Position numbers and translations under genes: made by a program. Source: Mesorhizobium qingshengii (GTDB taxonomy: Bacteria > Pseudomonadota > Alphaproteobacteria > Rhizobiales > Rhizobiaceae). Taken from it: DNA of 64,000 nucleotides. The stretch covers positions 372,001 to 436,000 of the forward strand of contig NZ_JAPFQA010000001.1 in the NCBI RefSeq assembly GCF_027563465.1, given 5' to 3'. The notes below the pieces were generated by a model. It was not told the DNA's origin. It made no database searches and was given only the letters and a program-made list of their open reading frames with translations. This document shows, piece by piece, positions 1 through 9,135 of this stretch. Each line of letters opens with the position of its first letter. Position 1 is the first letter of the stretch.

Positions 1-305
1 GTGGCGCCGCCCGAAGCTCGGCGCTGCGCAAGATCCTTGGCGCAGCGGTCGGCGCCGACATTCGCACGAGCGAGCGCGAGGAGGCCGGTGCCGCGGGTGC
101 GGCGATGATCGCCGCGGTCTGCGTCGGTCAATACCCATCCATGGACGATTGCGTCGGCGAATGGGTAACGCCCCTGCTTGGCGAGGCGGAGCCAAGCGAC
201 CGGAGCCTCGCCGCGATCTACGAGAAGATGACCCCATCCTACATGTTGGCGCACGAGGCGCTGCGGCCGGTCTGGCGCTCCATGGCTGCGTCGAAGGCAA
301 ATTGA
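1..305 (+). CDS. FGGY-family carbohydrate kinase, C-terminal part (candidate erythritol kinase)
   Basis: The 5' end lies outside the window; the open frame begins at base 3 and ends with TGA at 303-305, giving about 100 C-terminal residues. The stretch starting GAARSSALRKILG, followed by GADIRTSEREEAGAAGAAMIA, is the typical C-terminal ATP-binding part of FGGY kinases such as xylulokinase and erythritol kinase (EryA). The next gene starts 10 bases downstream and EryB- and EryC-like genes follow, so erythritol or a related polyol is the likely substrate. The fragment alone cannot settle this. Confidence 0.8.
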   Translation, partial: GAARSSALRKILGAAVGADIRTSEREEAGAAGAAMIAAVCVGQYPSMDDCVGEWVTPLLGEAEPSDRSLAAIYEKMTPSYMLAHEALRPVWRSMAASKAN

Positions 306-315
306 GAAGTCGAGT

Positions 316-1356
316 ATGCCCAGGAAAATAGCGATCATTGGCGATCATTTCATGCTTCCGGATGTGTTTCGCGCCGAAATCGAGAAGGCCGCGAGCGGCG
401 GTCTCGACATCCGCACACTGCAGACGGCATGGCCCGACGAGCCGATGGAATTCGGCAATGCGGCGCTCGGCCTCGACAGGATCAAGGAGTATTTCGGCCA
501 CCCCGACGAGATCGTCGATTTCATCGGCGATGCCGAAATCCTCGTCACCCAGCTTGCTCCGCTGTCGGATGGCATGATGCGGCGCCTGCCGGCGCTCAAG
601 CTGGTCGCGGTATCGCGCGGCGGCCCGATCAACATCGACATGGGCGCGGCCAGGACTCACGGCATTACCGTGGTCAATGTGCCTGGCCGTAACGCGACCG
701 CCGTGGCAGAGTTCACCATCGGCGCCATCCTTGCCGAGACGCGGCTGATCCGGGTCGGCCACGAAGCGCTGCGCAGGGGAGAATGGCGCGGCGATCTCTA
801 CCGGGCCGACCGCACCGGCCGCGAACTCAGCGAAATGACCGTCGGCGTCATCGGCTATGGCAATATCGGCACGAAAGTGGTCCGTCTGCTGCGCGCCTTC
901 GGCTGCCACGTCCTCGTTTGCGATCCTTATGTGCAGTTGAGCGCCGACGACCGCAATGCCGGCGTCGAGCTCGTCGCGCTGGACGATCTCCTGTCCCGTT
1001 CCGATGTGGTCACGCTGCATCCCCGGGTGACCGAGGAGACGCGTGGCATGATCGGCAAGGACACCATCGCGCGGATGAAGCCGGGGGTAATTCTCATCAA
1101 CACCGCGCGGGGACCGCTGGTCGACTATGACGCGCTCTACGAGGCGCTTGTTTCGGGACAGATCGCCAGCGCCATGCTGGAGACCTTCGCGGTCGAGCCC
1201 GTGCCCGCCGAATGGCCCTTGCTGCAGCTTCCCAACGTGACGCTGACGCCGCATATCGCCGGCGCCTCGGTGCGCACCGTGACCTATGCCGCCGAGCAGG
1301 CCGCCGAAGAGGTGCGCCGCTATATCGCCGGCCTGCCTCCGGTCAATCCGTGCTGA
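316..1356 (+). CDS. D-isomer-specific 2-hydroxyacid dehydrogenase
   Basis: This 346-residue NAD(P)-dependent dehydrogenase is of the phosphoglycerate/glyoxylate reductase type. The nucleotide-binding motif VGVIGYGNIGTKV lies near residue 180. The catalytic Arg is in VSRGGP (about 100), the Glu in ETFAVEP (about 285) and the His in TPHIAG (about 315). Family members interconvert 2-hydroxy and 2-oxo acids. It sits between the FGGY kinase and the EryB-like gene, in the same direction with short gaps, so it is probably co-transcribed. It is not part of the core Brucella-type ery pathway, so its substrate here (perhaps a four-carbon hydroxyacid) is inferred from position only. Confidence 0.88.
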   Translation: MPRKIAIIGDHFMLPDVFRAEIEKAASGGLDIRTLQTAWPDEPMEFGNAALGLDRIKEYFGHPDEIVDFIGDAEILVTQLAPLSDGMMRRLPALKLVAVSRGGPINIDMGAARTHGITVVNVPGRNATAVAEFTIGAILAETRLIRVGHEALRRGEWRGDLYRADRTGRELSEMTVGVIGYGNIGTKVVRLLRAFGCHVLVCDPYVQLSADDRNAGVELVALDDLLSRSDVVTLHPRVTEETRGMIGKDTIARMKPGVILINTARGPLVDYDALYEALVSGQIASAMLETFAVEPVPAEWPLLQLPNVTLTPHIAGASVRTVTYAAEQAAEEVRRYIAGLPPVNPC

Positions 1357-1402
1357 AAGCGGCAGCCATGACCCACGAATTCGGCATCGAGGCCACGGCA
1401 GG

Positions 1403-2920
1403 ATGAACGGCGGCTCTGAAATCGTCGACCTCTTTGTCGTCGGCGGCGGCATCAACGGCGCGGGCATCGCACGCGACGCCGCCGGGCGCGGGCTTTCCGT
1501 CATCCTGTGCGAGAAGGACGATCTGGCCGAGGGCACCAGCTCCAGATCGGGCAAGCTCGTCCATGGTGGCCTGCGCTATCTCGAATATTACGAATTCCGC
1601 CTGGTGCGCGAGGCGCTGATCGAACGCGAGGTGCTGCTGGAATCGGCGCCGCACATCATCTGGCCGATGCGCTTCGTGCTGCCGCACAGCCCGGACGACC
1701 GGCCGGCATGGCTGGTCCGGCTCGGCCTGTTCCTCTACGATCATCTCGGCGGCCGCAAGCGGCTGCCGCCGACCCGCACGCTGAACCTGCACACCGCGCC
1801 CGAGGGCGCGCCGATCAGGGACGCCTTCAAGCGCGGTTTCGAATATTCCGACTGCTGGGTCGATGATGCCCGCCTTGTGCTCATCAACGCGCTTGATGCG
1901 CGCGAGCGTGGCGCCAGCATATTCACCCGAACCGCCTGCACCGCCGCCCGCCGCGAAAACGGGCTGTGGTCTGTCGAAACGCACGACGTCCGAACCGGCG
2001 TCAGGACGACGGTGCGGGCACGCGCCCTGGTCAACGCAGCCGGTCCCTGGGTCAACGACATCATCAATCGCGTGGCGGGCCAGAACTCCAAGCGCAACGT
2101 CAGGCTGGTCAAGGGCAGCCACATCGTCGTGCCCAAATTCTGGGAAGGCCGCCAGGCCTATCTCGTCCAGAACAGTGACAAGCGTGTGATCTTCATCAAT
2201 CCCTACCAGAACGATCTGGCGCTGATCGGCACCACCGACATTCCCTATGATGGCAGGCCCGAGGACGTCGCGGCGGACGCGAGCGAGATCGATTACCTGA
2301 TCAAGGTGGTCAACCGCTACTTCAAGCGCGGGCTCGTGCGGGACGATGTCGTCTACAGCTTTTCCGGCGTCAGGCCGCTCTACGACGACAATGCCGACAA
2401 CCCAAGCGCGGTGACCCGCGACTACATCTTCGAACTCGACGCGCCGTCCGGAGCGGCGCCGCTGCTCTCCGTGTTCGGTGGCAAGATCACCACCTTCCGC
2501 AAGCTGGCCGAACATGCGCTGGACAGGATCGCTCCGTTCTTTCCCCGGATGGGCAAGCCCTGGACAGCGAAGGCGCATCTGCCTGGCGGCGACATCGCCA
2601 ATGCCGATTTCGACCGGTTTCTCGGCGACCTTGGGCGCGAGTATCCATGGATGCCGGCATCGCTGATCGATCACTACGGCCGGCTGTACGGGACCAGGAC
2701 ACTTCTTGTGGTCGGCAACGCCAGATCGCTCGCCGAACTGGGGCGACGCTTCGGCACGGATTTCTTCGAGCGCGAGGCCAGCTACCTGTTCGAACAGGAA
2801 TGGGCGATGACATCAGCCGATATTCTCGAACGGCGCACCAAGCACGGCCTGCATCTTTCCACCGAGGAAAGGTCGGCTTTCGAGGACTGGTGCGCAAGCC
2901 GGCTGGCGAGGGCGGGCTGA
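1403..2920 (+). CDS. eryB: FAD-dependent glycerol-3-phosphate-dehydrogenase-family enzyme, probable erythritol-phosphate dehydrogenase
   Basis: This 505-residue flavoprotein belongs to the GlpD family. An N-terminal FAD-binding motif VVGGGINGAGIARDAAGRG (about residues 12-30) is followed by EGTSSRSGKLVHGGLRYLE, characteristic of GlpD/EryB proteins. The ATG at 1403 places the dinucleotide fold at the usual distance from the N-terminus. A longer frame begins upstream at 1286 but overlaps the preceding gene. In Brucella, EryB oxidises erythritol phosphate to erythrulose phosphate. The kinase upstream and EryC-like gene downstream support that role over ordinary glycerol 3-phosphate oxidation. 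The TGA stop shares a base with the next ATG, suggesting translational coupling. Confidence 0.82.
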   Translation: MNGGSEIVDLFVVGGGINGAGIARDAAGRGLSVILCEKDDLAEGTSSRSGKLVHGGLRYLEYYEFRLVREALIEREVLLESAPHIIWPMRFVLPHSPDDRPAWLVRLGLFLYDHLGGRKRLPPTRTLNLHTAPEGAPIRDAFKRGFEYSDCWVDDARLVLINALDARERGASIFTRTACTAARRENGLWSVETHDVRTGVRTTVRARALVNAAGPWVNDIINRVAGQNSKRNVRLVKGSHIVVPKFWEGRQAYLVQNSDKRVIFINPYQNDLALIGTTDIPYDGRPEDVAADASEIDYLIKVVNRYFKRGLVRDDVVYSFSGVRPLYDDNADNPSAVTRDYIFELDAPSGAAPLLSVFGGKITTFRKLAEHALDRIAPFFPRMGKPWTAKAHLPGGDIANADFDRFLGDLGREYPWMPASLIDHYGRLYGTRTLLVVGNARSLAELGRRFGTDFFEREASYLFEQEWAMTSADILERRTKHGLHLSTEERSAFEDWCASRLARAG

Positions 2921-3975
2921 TGGCGGGCTTCGATTCCGGCTCCACGGAATTCCGGATGTTGCGCTCCTTTTCCGCCAGCATCGGCGCCGATCCGCTGCTG
3001 GTCCAGGGCGCCGGCGGCAACACCTCCATCAAGCAGGATGGCGTGTTGTGGATCAAGGCTTCCGGCACTTGGCTGATGAACGCGCTGACCGGCGACATCA
3101 TGGTGCCGGTCGCGCTGGAACCGCTGCTCGACGCTTTGGCGCATCGCAGCGAAGCCGCCGAGAAGGCCGGGCAGTTCACGCTGGAGGAACTCAATCCTAG
3201 GCGGCTGCGGCCTTCGATCGAGACGACGGTGCATGCGCTGATGCGGCAGAAGATCGTCGTCCATGTCCATTGCGTCGAGACGATCTCGATTGCCGTCCAG
3301 GCCAATGCGGAGGCCTTGCTGGAAGAGCGCCTGCGCGGTCTTGATTGGGCGTATGTGCCCTATCGCAGGCCCGGCCTGCCGCTGGCGCAAGCGATCGCGC
3401 AACGGCTGAAGCCTGCGACCAACGTGCTCGTTCTCGGCAATCACGGGCTGGTGGTCGCGGCGGACACGGTTGGTGAAGCGGCTTTGCTGCTGCAGCGGGT
3501 GACCGGATTGCTCGCCCGCTCGCCACGGCCGGCCTCGGCGCCCGACACCGACGCGCTGCTCAGGCTTGCCATCGGCAGCGACTATCGGCTTCCCGCATCG
3601 ACTGCCGCGCATGCCGTTGCGACCGATCTCGCCAGTTGCCGGATCGCGGCTTCGGGCAGCCTCTACCCGGATCATGTGATCTTCCTTGGCGTCGGATCGG
3701 CGATCGCCGGTCCGCACGAGAACGCGGCGGCCGTCGTCGCCCGAAGCGCCGTCGCTCCCATGTCCATTCTGTTTCCCGGCAAGGGCATCCTGATGCGCCG
3801 CGACGCCAACGCCGGCGCTGAAGCGATGGCGCGATGCCTGGCCGATGTCGCCGCGCGCGTCGATGGTACGGCGCGCCTCAATTATCTGAGCCCGAAGGAC
3901 AATGCCGAACTCCTGAACTGGGACGCCGAAAAATATCGCCAGGAACTCAACCGCACCGGGGTGACGCTGCAATGA
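2920..3975 (+). CDS. class II aldolase/adducin-family protein, long form
   Basis: This 351-residue protein starts at the ATG overlapping the eryB stop (TGATG). GAGGNTSIK near the N-terminus is the class II aldolase phosphate-binding loop. HVHCVE (about residue 110) and LGNHGLVV (about 172) supply the expected metal-binding histidines. It is longer than fuculose-phosphate aldolases of about 215 residues. Its C-terminal half (ILFPGKGILM, later LSPKDNAELLNWD) resembles the aldolase half of the fusion protein encoded at 19587-21641, so both belong to the same long subfamily. It probably cleaves, or acts as a lyase on, a sugar or sugar-acid phosphate made by this operon. The substrate is unknown. 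Confidence 0.82.
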   Translation: MAGFDSGSTEFRMLRSFSASIGADPLLVQGAGGNTSIKQDGVLWIKASGTWLMNALTGDIMVPVALEPLLDALAHRSEAAEKAGQFTLEELNPRRLRPSIETTVHALMRQKIVVHVHCVETISIAVQANAEALLEERLRGLDWAYVPYRRPGLPLAQAIAQRLKPATNVLVLGNHGLVVAADTVGEAALLLQRVTGLLARSPRPASAPDTDALLRLAIGSDYRLPASTAAHAVATDLASCRIAASGSLYPDHVIFLGVGSAIAGPHENAAAVVARSAVAPMSILFPGKGILMRRDANAGAEAMARCLADVAARVDGTARLNYLSPKDNAELLNWDAEKYRQELNRTGVTLQ

Positions 3976-4026
3976 CGGCATTCGTCGCCACGGTCCTGCG
4001 GCAACGCTGAGAAGGGGAGAGAGGTC

Positions 4027-4968
4027 TTGGCGTTTACGCTATCCCTCAACACCAATCCGCTGGTCAACCGCTTCGCCGAGCCGGACGACCTGATCGACAC
4101 CATTGCCTACGACATCGGCATCAGGGACGTGCAGCTCACGCATGAGTTCATCAATCCCTGTTGGCCGGGAGCGACGATCTCGAAGTTCGTGCGCCTGTTC
4201 CGCGGCGCGCTGGATCGTACCGGCGTGCGCATCACCTCGGGCATGACCGGCCCGTATGGCCGCCTCAACCATTTCGGCCATCCCGACGCCGACGTGCGCC
4301 GCTACTATGTCGACTGGTTCAAGACCTTTGCCGATATCTCGGCGGAACTCGGCGCCAAAGGCATGGGCACGCAATTCGCCATCTTCACCCACCGGGACTA
4401 TGACGACCCCGAGCGCCGCGCGCGGCTGTTCGATATCGCGCTGGAATGCTGGCGCGACGTCGCCGAACACGCCAGGGCCTCCGGTCTGACCTACCTGTTC
4501 TGGGAGCCGATGTCGGTCGGCCGCGAATTCGGCCACACGATCGACAACTGCCGGGCGCTGCAGAATGCGATCGACGCGGCCGGGATGGCGATCCCGCTCG
4601 AGATGATGGTCGACATCGACCATGGCGACGTGACCTCCAGCAACCCGGATGACATCAACCCCTATGCCTGGGCCGAAGCCTTTCCCAGGCGGTCGCCGAT
4701 TATCCATATCAAGCAGTCGTCGATGAACAAGGGCGGCCATTGGCCGTTCATTGCCGCCTACAACAAGGATGGCCGCATCACCCCTGAAAAGTTTCTCGAG
4801 ACGGTTCGGCGCGGCGGCGGTACCGATAACGAGATTTGCCTCGAACTCTCGTTTCGCGAGCGCGAGCCGGTCGACCACCAGGTCGTCGCCATGATCCGCG
4901 AGTCGGTCGACTACTGGGCGCCCTTCATCGAAACCGGCAGGTCGGGTCTTCTGCCAAAGGCCGGATAA
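4027..4968 (+). CDS. eryC: sugar phosphate isomerase/epimerase, EryC-like
   Basis: This 313-residue TIM-barrel protein belongs to the AP-endonuclease-2/xylose-isomerase-like superfamily. The start is a TTG at 4027 preceded by the purine-rich AAGGGGAGAGAGG. Likely metal-ligand stretches are FWEPMSVGRE, MVDIDHGD and IHIKQSS. In Brucella, EryC (about the same length) epimerises the erythrulose phosphate made by EryB, after correction of its older dehydrogenase label. The position just behind eryB fits this. It appears to be the last gene of the operon, with a strong hairpin just after its stop. Confidence 0.8.
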   Translation: MAFTLSLNTNPLVNRFAEPDDLIDTIAYDIGIRDVQLTHEFINPCWPGATISKFVRLFRGALDRTGVRITSGMTGPYGRLNHFGHPDADVRRYYVDWFKTFADISAELGAKGMGTQFAIFTHRDYDDPERRARLFDIALECWRDVAEHARASGLTYLFWEPMSVGREFGHTIDNCRALQNAIDAAGMAIPLEMMVDIDHGDVTSSNPDDINPYAWAEAFPRRSPIIHIKQSSMNKGGHWPFIAAYNKDGRITPEKFLETVRRGGGTDNEICLELSFREREPVDHQVVAMIRESVDYWAPFIETGRSGLLPKAG

Positions 4969-4970
4969 AG

Positions 4971-5003
4971 ATCGGGCAGGAGCCGATGCGGCTCCTGCCC
5001 GAT
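4971..5003. terminator. intergenic 14-bp perfect hairpin
   Basis: Two perfect 14-base arms, ATCGGGCAGGAGCC and its reverse complement, flank the 5-base loop GATGC directly after the eryC stop. No clear T tract follows on either strand, so it may act as a bidirectional or processing hairpin between two convergent operons rather than a textbook intrinsic terminator. Confidence 0.55.
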
Positions 5004-5033
5004 GAACGCGGCCGGGTTTCGAGCCGGCGGACT

Positions 5034-5140
5034 CGGAGCAATTCCAGGAAAAGTGCGAAGCGGTTTTCCCGGGAAAAGCGCGCAGCGCTTCCCCCAGGGA
5101 ATTGAGTCAAAACAAAGAGATAGAGCGGTTCGCTGCTCTA
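5034..5140. repeat. rhizobial intergenic palindromic repeat
   Basis: The segment contains GCAATTCCAGGAAAAGTG and AAAACAAAGAGATAGAGCGG, joined by facing AATTCC/GGAATT arms. This closely resembles a short repeat found in very many intergenic regions of Mesorhizobium and Rhizobium genomes, recalled from experience and not searched here. It ends in the small hairpin TAGAGC...GCTCTA, which overlaps the stop codon of the aldolase gene on the minus strand, so the repeat forms that gene's 3' end. Confidence 0.65.
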
Positions 5141-6202
5141 TCCGAACTTCGGATCGAGGCTGCCCGACTTGTAGCGCTTGGCCATTTCCGAGACCGGCAG
5201 CGGCTTGATCTTCGGCGCGTTGCCGGCGGTGCCGAACTGCTCGAAGCGTTCCTTGCACAGCTTCCTCATCGCCGCCATCGCCGGCGTCAGGTACTTGCGC
5301 GGGTCGAACTCGCTCGGGTTCTCGGTCAGCACCTTGCGGATCGCGCCGGTCAGCGCCATGCGGTTGTCGGTGTCGATGTTGATCTTGCGCACGCCATGCT
5401 TGATGCCGCGCTGGATCTCTTCCACCGGCACGCCCCAGGTCGGCTTCATCTGGCCGCCATATTTGTTGATGATCTCCTGCAGATCCTCCGGCACCGAGGA
5501 CGAGCCGTGCATGACCAGATGCATGTTCGGCAGGCGGCGGTGGATCTCTTCGATGACATTCATCGCCAGCACCGCGCCGTCCGGCTTGCGCGAGAATTTG
5601 TAGGCACCGTGGCTGGTGCCCATGGCCACCGCCAGCGCATCGACATGCGTATCGCGCACGAACTGTTCGGCCTGAACGGGATCGGTCAGCAACTGGTCGT
5701 GGCTGACGGTGCCTTCGACGCCGTGACCGTCTTCCTGCTCGCCGCCGCCCATTTCGAGCGAGCCGAGCACGCCGATCTCGCCTTCCACCGACACGCCGCC
5801 CCAATGCGCCATGTCGACGACGCGCTTGGTGATACCGGAATTGTAGGCATAGTCGGCCGGCGTCTTGCCGTCTTCCTTGAGCGACCCGTCCATCATGACA
5901 GAGGTGAAGCCGTACTGGATCGCGGTGACGCAGGTGGCTTCGTTGTTGCCATGGTCGAGATGCATGCAGACCGGGATGTCGGGATGGATTTCGACCAGCG
6001 CGTCGATCAGCTTGGCCAGCACCACGTCATTGGCATAGGCGCGCGCGCCGCGGCTCGCCTGCAGGATGACAGGTGATTTGGTCTCCTCCGCCGCCTCCAT
6101 GATGGCAAGGCCCTGTTCCATGTTGTTCATGTTGAAGGCGGGCACGCCATAGCCGTATTCAGCGGCGTGATCGAGCAATTGTCTCAGTGTGATGCGAGCC
6201 AA
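5138..6202 (-). CDS. fba: class II fructose-bisphosphate aldolase
   Basis: This 354-residue enzyme of the class II (zinc) family, CbbA-like subgroup, cleaves fructose 1,6-bisphosphate to glyceraldehyde 3-phosphate and dihydroxyacetone phosphate. [11 protein letters not shown] lies at the N-terminus. CMHLDHGNN (about residues 79-87) and the [10 protein letters not shown] region carry the metal and substrate residues. [17 protein letters not shown] is typical of this subgroup. It is divergent from the DeoR regulator across about 270 bases. Together with TpiB and RpiB it links the polyol locus to central carbon metabolism. A paralogue may exist elsewhere. Confidence 0.93.
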   Translation of the reverse strand: MARITLRQLLDHAAEYGYGVPAFNMNNMEQGLAIMEAAEETKSPVILQASRGARAYANDVVLAKLIDALVEIHPDIPVCMHLDHGNNEATCVTAIQYGFTSVMMDGSLKEDGKTPADYAYNSGITKRVVDMAHWGGVSVEGEIGVLGSLEMGGGEQEDGHGVEGTVSHDQLLTDPVQAEQFVRDTHVDALAVAMGTSHGAYKFSRKPDGAVLAMNVIEEIHRRLPNMHLVMHGSSSVPEDLQEIINKYGGQMKPTWGVPVEEIQRGIKHGVRKINIDTDNRMALTGAIRKVLTENPSEFDPRKYLTPAMAAMRKLCKERFEQFGTAGNAPKIKPLPVSEMAKRYKSGSLDPKFG

Positions 6203-6395
6203 CGAATAGTCTCCCGTATCTGGTTAAAGCCTGTGGTTGCGGACTGTCCGCGCATCGTTCAGCCCACCGATGCTTCTGGCCGGATTTCCGCGCAACCGCA
6301 ACCGTCAGAGGGCACCCCGATAGCAATTCTTGTTACAGCGCCGCCATGAAAACGAAACGAATATCTCAAGAGAATAGCACATTATCACAGATTCT

Positions 6396-6426
6396 TTGAT
6401 ACAAATGAGAAATTTGATGTTATATT
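6396..6426 (+). promoter_or_regulatory. candidate promoter of the deoR-tpiB-rpiB operon
   Basis: TTGATA (6396-6401) and TATATT (6421-6426) lie in an unusually AT-rich patch, with a 19-base spacer that is longer than ideal. This patch sits about 50 bases before the regulator start codon. The rest of the 270-base divergent region contains GAAAACGAAACGAA-type direct repeats near 6346-6360 that could be regulator half-sites. This is inferred from sequence alone. Confidence 0.35.
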
Positions 6427-6472
6427 GCGGGCCGACGTGAGGCCTTGCCCGGCCGCGCAAGGAAGCCGAGGA

Positions 6473-7240
6473 ATGAAGAGCGACAGCCGCCGGCAAGGCA
6501 TCATGGATTTTCTGATGGACGCCGGAACAGCGAGCGTCGACGACCTTGCGTCGCGCTTCGGCGTGTCGAAGATGACCGTCCACCGCGACCTCGACGAGCT
6601 TGAGGAGAGCGGCTTCCTGCGCAAGGTGCGCGGCGGTGCCTCGATCCAGCCCAGTGGTCTCTTCGAAAGCGATTTCCGCTACCGGCAGAAGCAGGCGACC
6701 GAGGAAAAGCAACGCCTGGCGGCAGCAGCGGTGGCGATGATCGAACCCGGGCAGACGGTGATCATCGATGATGGCTCGACGGCCGGTGGCATTGCTGGCC
6801 GTCTTTCGGATTTGCGCCCGCTGACCGTGATCACCAACAATCTGGCCGTCATCGAGGAGCTGTCCGGGGTAGGAGGGATCAACCTCATCGCGCTTGGCGG
6901 CCTCTACAGCAAGAAATTCCACGGCTTCTTCGGCCTGCTCGCCGAGGACACGCTGAAATCGCTGCGCGCCGATGTCGCCTTCCTGTCGTCGTCCGCCATC
7001 CACGGCGCTTCCGCCTTCCACCAGGACCAGGAAGTTGTTCAGACCAAACGCCTGATGATGGCCGCCGCTGCCCGCAAATATCTGCTGGTCGATCACGGCA
7101 AGTTCGGCCGCACCGCCCTGCATTTCCTCACCGACCTCAAGGCGTTCGACGCGGTCCTCACCGGTCGTGAGCTTGAGCCGGCGCTGCGCGAGCCGCTGGA
7201 TGCCGCCGGTGTCTCGCTGACTTTGGTCGACAAACACTAG
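6473..7240 (+). CDS. DeoR/GlpR-family transcriptional regulator
   Basis: The protein has 255 residues. The ATG at 6473 has AAGGAAG eight to ten bases upstream and gives the usual DeoR length; an in-frame TTG at 6425 would add 16 residues without support. The N-terminal winged helix-turn-helix (VDDLASRFGVSKMTVHRDLD, about residues 18-38) is followed by a DeoR sugar-phosphate sensor domain containing IIDDGSTAGG. It precedes tpiB by 9 bases. The same gene order (DeoR regulator, tpi paralogue, rpiB) is known in Brucella, where the regulator is called EryR. It probably represses this operon and responds to a sugar phosphate. Confidence 0.9.
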   Translation: MKSDSRRQGIMDFLMDAGTASVDDLASRFGVSKMTVHRDLDELEESGFLRKVRGGASIQPSGLFESDFRYRQKQATEEKQRLAAAAVAMIEPGQTVIIDDGSTAGGIAGRLSDLRPLTVITNNLAVIEELSGVGGINLIALGGLYSKKFHGFFGLLAEDTLKSLRADVAFLSSSAIHGASAFHQDQEVVQTKRLMMAAAARKYLLVDHGKFGRTALHFLTDLKAFDAVLTGRELEPALREPLDAAGVSLTLVDKH

Positions 7241-7249
7241 GGAGTACGC

Positions 7250-8008
7250 GTGGTTTACTGGGTCGGTACAAGCTGGAAGATGAACAAGACGCTGGCCGAG
7301 GCGCTGGCGTTCGCCGAGATTTTGGCCGGATTCATCCCCGGTTTCGACGATCGCATACAGCCTTTCGTCATTCCCTCCTTCACGGCGGTCCGCGAGGTCA
7401 AGCACGCTCTGTCGCTGACGCGGATCAAGGTCGGCGCCCAGAACATGCATTGGGCCGATGCCGGCGCCTGGACCGGCGAGATTTCGCCGGTGATGCTGAG
7501 CGACTGCGGGCTCGATCTGGTCGAACTCGGCCACAGCGAACGGCGCGAGCACTTCGGCGAGACCGACCGTACCGTCGGCCTCAAGACCGCCTCGGCCGTG
7601 AAGCACGGATTGATACCGCTGATCTGCGTCGGTGAGACGCTTGCCGAGCGCGAGAGCGGGCAGGCCGATGCGGTGCTGACGGCGCAGGTGCAGGGTGCGC
7701 TGCAATTCCTCGAAGGCGAGGCGAAAGGAGCAAAGATCCTGTTCGCCTACGAGCCGGTCTGGGCGATCGGTGACAAGGGCATTCCGGCCAGCTCCGACTA
7801 TGCCGACAGACAGCAGGGGCTGATCAAGACGGTAGCCGGCGGTCTGCTGCCGGCCGTACCGCCGGTGCTCTATGGCGGCAGCGTCAATCCCGGCAATGCC
7901 GCCGAGCTGGTCGGCCAACCCAATATCGACGGCTTGTTCATCGGCCGCTCCGCCTGGCAAGCGGAAGGCTACATCGACATCCTCGGTCGCGCCTCGGCGG
8001 CGATCTGA
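7250..8008 (+). CDS. tpiB: triose-phosphate isomerase paralogue (TpiB/EryH type)
   Basis: This 252-residue TIM-barrel isomerase starts at GTG 7250 behind GGGAG. The active-site lysine is in GTSWKMNK, the histidine in ELGHSERRE, the glutamate in AYEPVWAIGD and the phosphate loop in YGGSVNPGNAAE. In Brucella the matching gene product (EryH/TpiA2) isomerises L-erythrulose 1-phosphate to D-erythrulose 4-phosphate rather than serving glycolysis. Co-transcription with rpiB and proximity to eryB/eryC support that role. Ordinary triose-phosphate isomerase activity cannot be excluded from sequence. Confidence 0.92.
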   Translation: MVYWVGTSWKMNKTLAEALAFAEILAGFIPGFDDRIQPFVIPSFTAVREVKHALSLTRIKVGAQNMHWADAGAWTGEISPVMLSDCGLDLVELGHSERREHFGETDRTVGLKTASAVKHGLIPLICVGETLAERESGQADAVLTAQVQGALQFLEGEAKGAKILFAYEPVWAIGDKGIPASSDYADRQQGLIKTVAGGLLPAVPPVLYGGSVNPGNAAELVGQPNIDGLFIGRSAWQAEGYIDILGRASAAI

Positions 8009-8047
8009 ACCAATCGAGATATCATTCAGTCAAGGAAAGACACGACC

Positions 8048-8488
8048 ATGAAAATAGCCATTGGAGCCGACAGCGCCGGCAAGCCGCTGCTCGATGTCAT
8101 CGCCGCGCATCTCGCCACCAAGTCGGGCATCACCGTCAGCGATCTCAGCCAGGCCGGCTACTATGCCGACCTGTCGCAGAACCTCGCCCAGACGATCGTC
8201 GACGGCAAGAACGATCGCGGCATCCTGTTCTGCGGCACCGGCATCGGCGTTTCCATCTCGGCCAACAAGGTGCCCGGCATTCGCGCCGCGCTCACCCACG
8301 ACACCTATTCGGCCGAACGCGCGGCGAAATCCAACAACGCCCAGATCATCACCATGGGCGCCCGCGTCATTGGCCCGGAACTGGCCAAGGCGATCGTCGA
8401 CACGTGGCTTGCCTCCGAGTTCGACGAAAAGGGGCCGTCGGCCGGCAATGTCGAGGCGATCAACAGGCTCGATGCGGCGAAGGTTTAA
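8048..8488 (+). CDS. rpiB: RpiB-family sugar-phosphate isomerase (EryI/DerI type)
   Basis: The product has 146 residues and belongs to the LacA/RpiB family. [10 protein letters not shown] at the N-terminus binds phosphate. [14 protein letters not shown] (about residues 57-70) contains the catalytic cysteine, and [20 protein letters not shown] is the family signature. In Brucella the equivalent EryI converts D-erythrulose 4-phosphate to D-erythrose 4-phosphate, the exit into the pentose phosphate pathway. Its TAA stop overlaps the stop of the convergent dhaL gene in a shared TTAA. Confidence 0.92.
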   Translation: MKIAIGADSAGKPLLDVIAAHLATKSGITVSDLSQAGYYADLSQNLAQTIVDGKNDRGILFCGTGIGVSISANKVPGIRAALTHDTYSAERAAKSNNAQIITMGARVIGPELAKAIVDTWLASEFDEKGPSAGNVEAINRLDAAKV

Positions 8489-9120
8489 CCCAGACTCACC
8501 GTCATCGCGCCGATGACGGTGACGGCAGACGCCGCCCCCGGGTCCATATGCCCGAGCGATCGCTCGCCGAGCCGCGAGGAGCGGCCCTTGGCGGCAATCA
8601 TGTCCTTGGTCGCTTCCGCACCGCGCTCGGCGGCGGCAAGGGCCGCTTCGAGGCTCTGAGCCAAGTTCTTGCCGGCAAGATTGGCCGCGGCGGCCGCCTC
8701 GGCCGCTGGCAGCCAGGCATCGATCATCGTCTTTTCGCCGATCTCGGCCTTGCCGCGATCCTTGATGCCTTGCGCCATCGCCTGAACGATGGCGATCACG
8801 TCTCCGGCCGCCAGTGTCGCCTTGCCCTTGACGGCGGCGGCGCCGCGCATGAAGGCCGTCGCATAGAGCGGACCCGAGGAAGCGCCGACGGCGTTGAGGA
8901 ACGACTTCGCCGCCATGTTGAGCAGCGTCGTCGGCTCGGTCGTCGCAAGGTCAAGCGAGGCCAGCGCATCGCGCACCGCGCCGAAGCCGAGCGCCATGGC
9001 AATGCCGTGGTCGGCGTCGCCAATGACGCCGTCGAGTTGGCAGAGCCGGTCCTTGTCGGCCTCTATCGCCACCGCGATGGCGTCGAACATTCTTTTCAGG
9101 TCAGCGGCGTCGATTGTCAC
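8485..9120 (-). CDS. dhaL: dihydroxyacetone kinase-type ATP-binding subunit
   Basis: This 211-residue protein starts at a [13 protein letters not shown] near residue 30 carries the aspartates that bind Mg-nucleotide in DhaL, and [12 protein letters not shown] matches the helix cap around the nucleotide. DhaL phosphorylates the keto-sugar held by DhaK. It lies 15 bases after dhaK in the same direction. No DhaM phosphotransfer protein is visible, so the pair may use ATP directly. Next to a tetrose-phosphate locus, erythrulose is a possible alternative substrate. Confidence 0.9.
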   Translation of the reverse strand: MTIDAADLKRMFDAIAVAIEADKDRLCQLDGVIGDADHGIAMALGFGAVRDALASLDLATTEPTTLLNMAAKSFLNAVGASSGPLYATAFMRGAAAVKGKATLAAGDVIAIVQAMAQGIKDRGKAEIGEKTMIDAWLPAAEAAAAANLAGKNLAQSLEAALAAAERGAEATKDMIAAKGRSSRLGERSLGHMDPGAASAVTVIGAMTVSLG

Positions 9121-9135
9121 GGGATCGCTCTTTCG

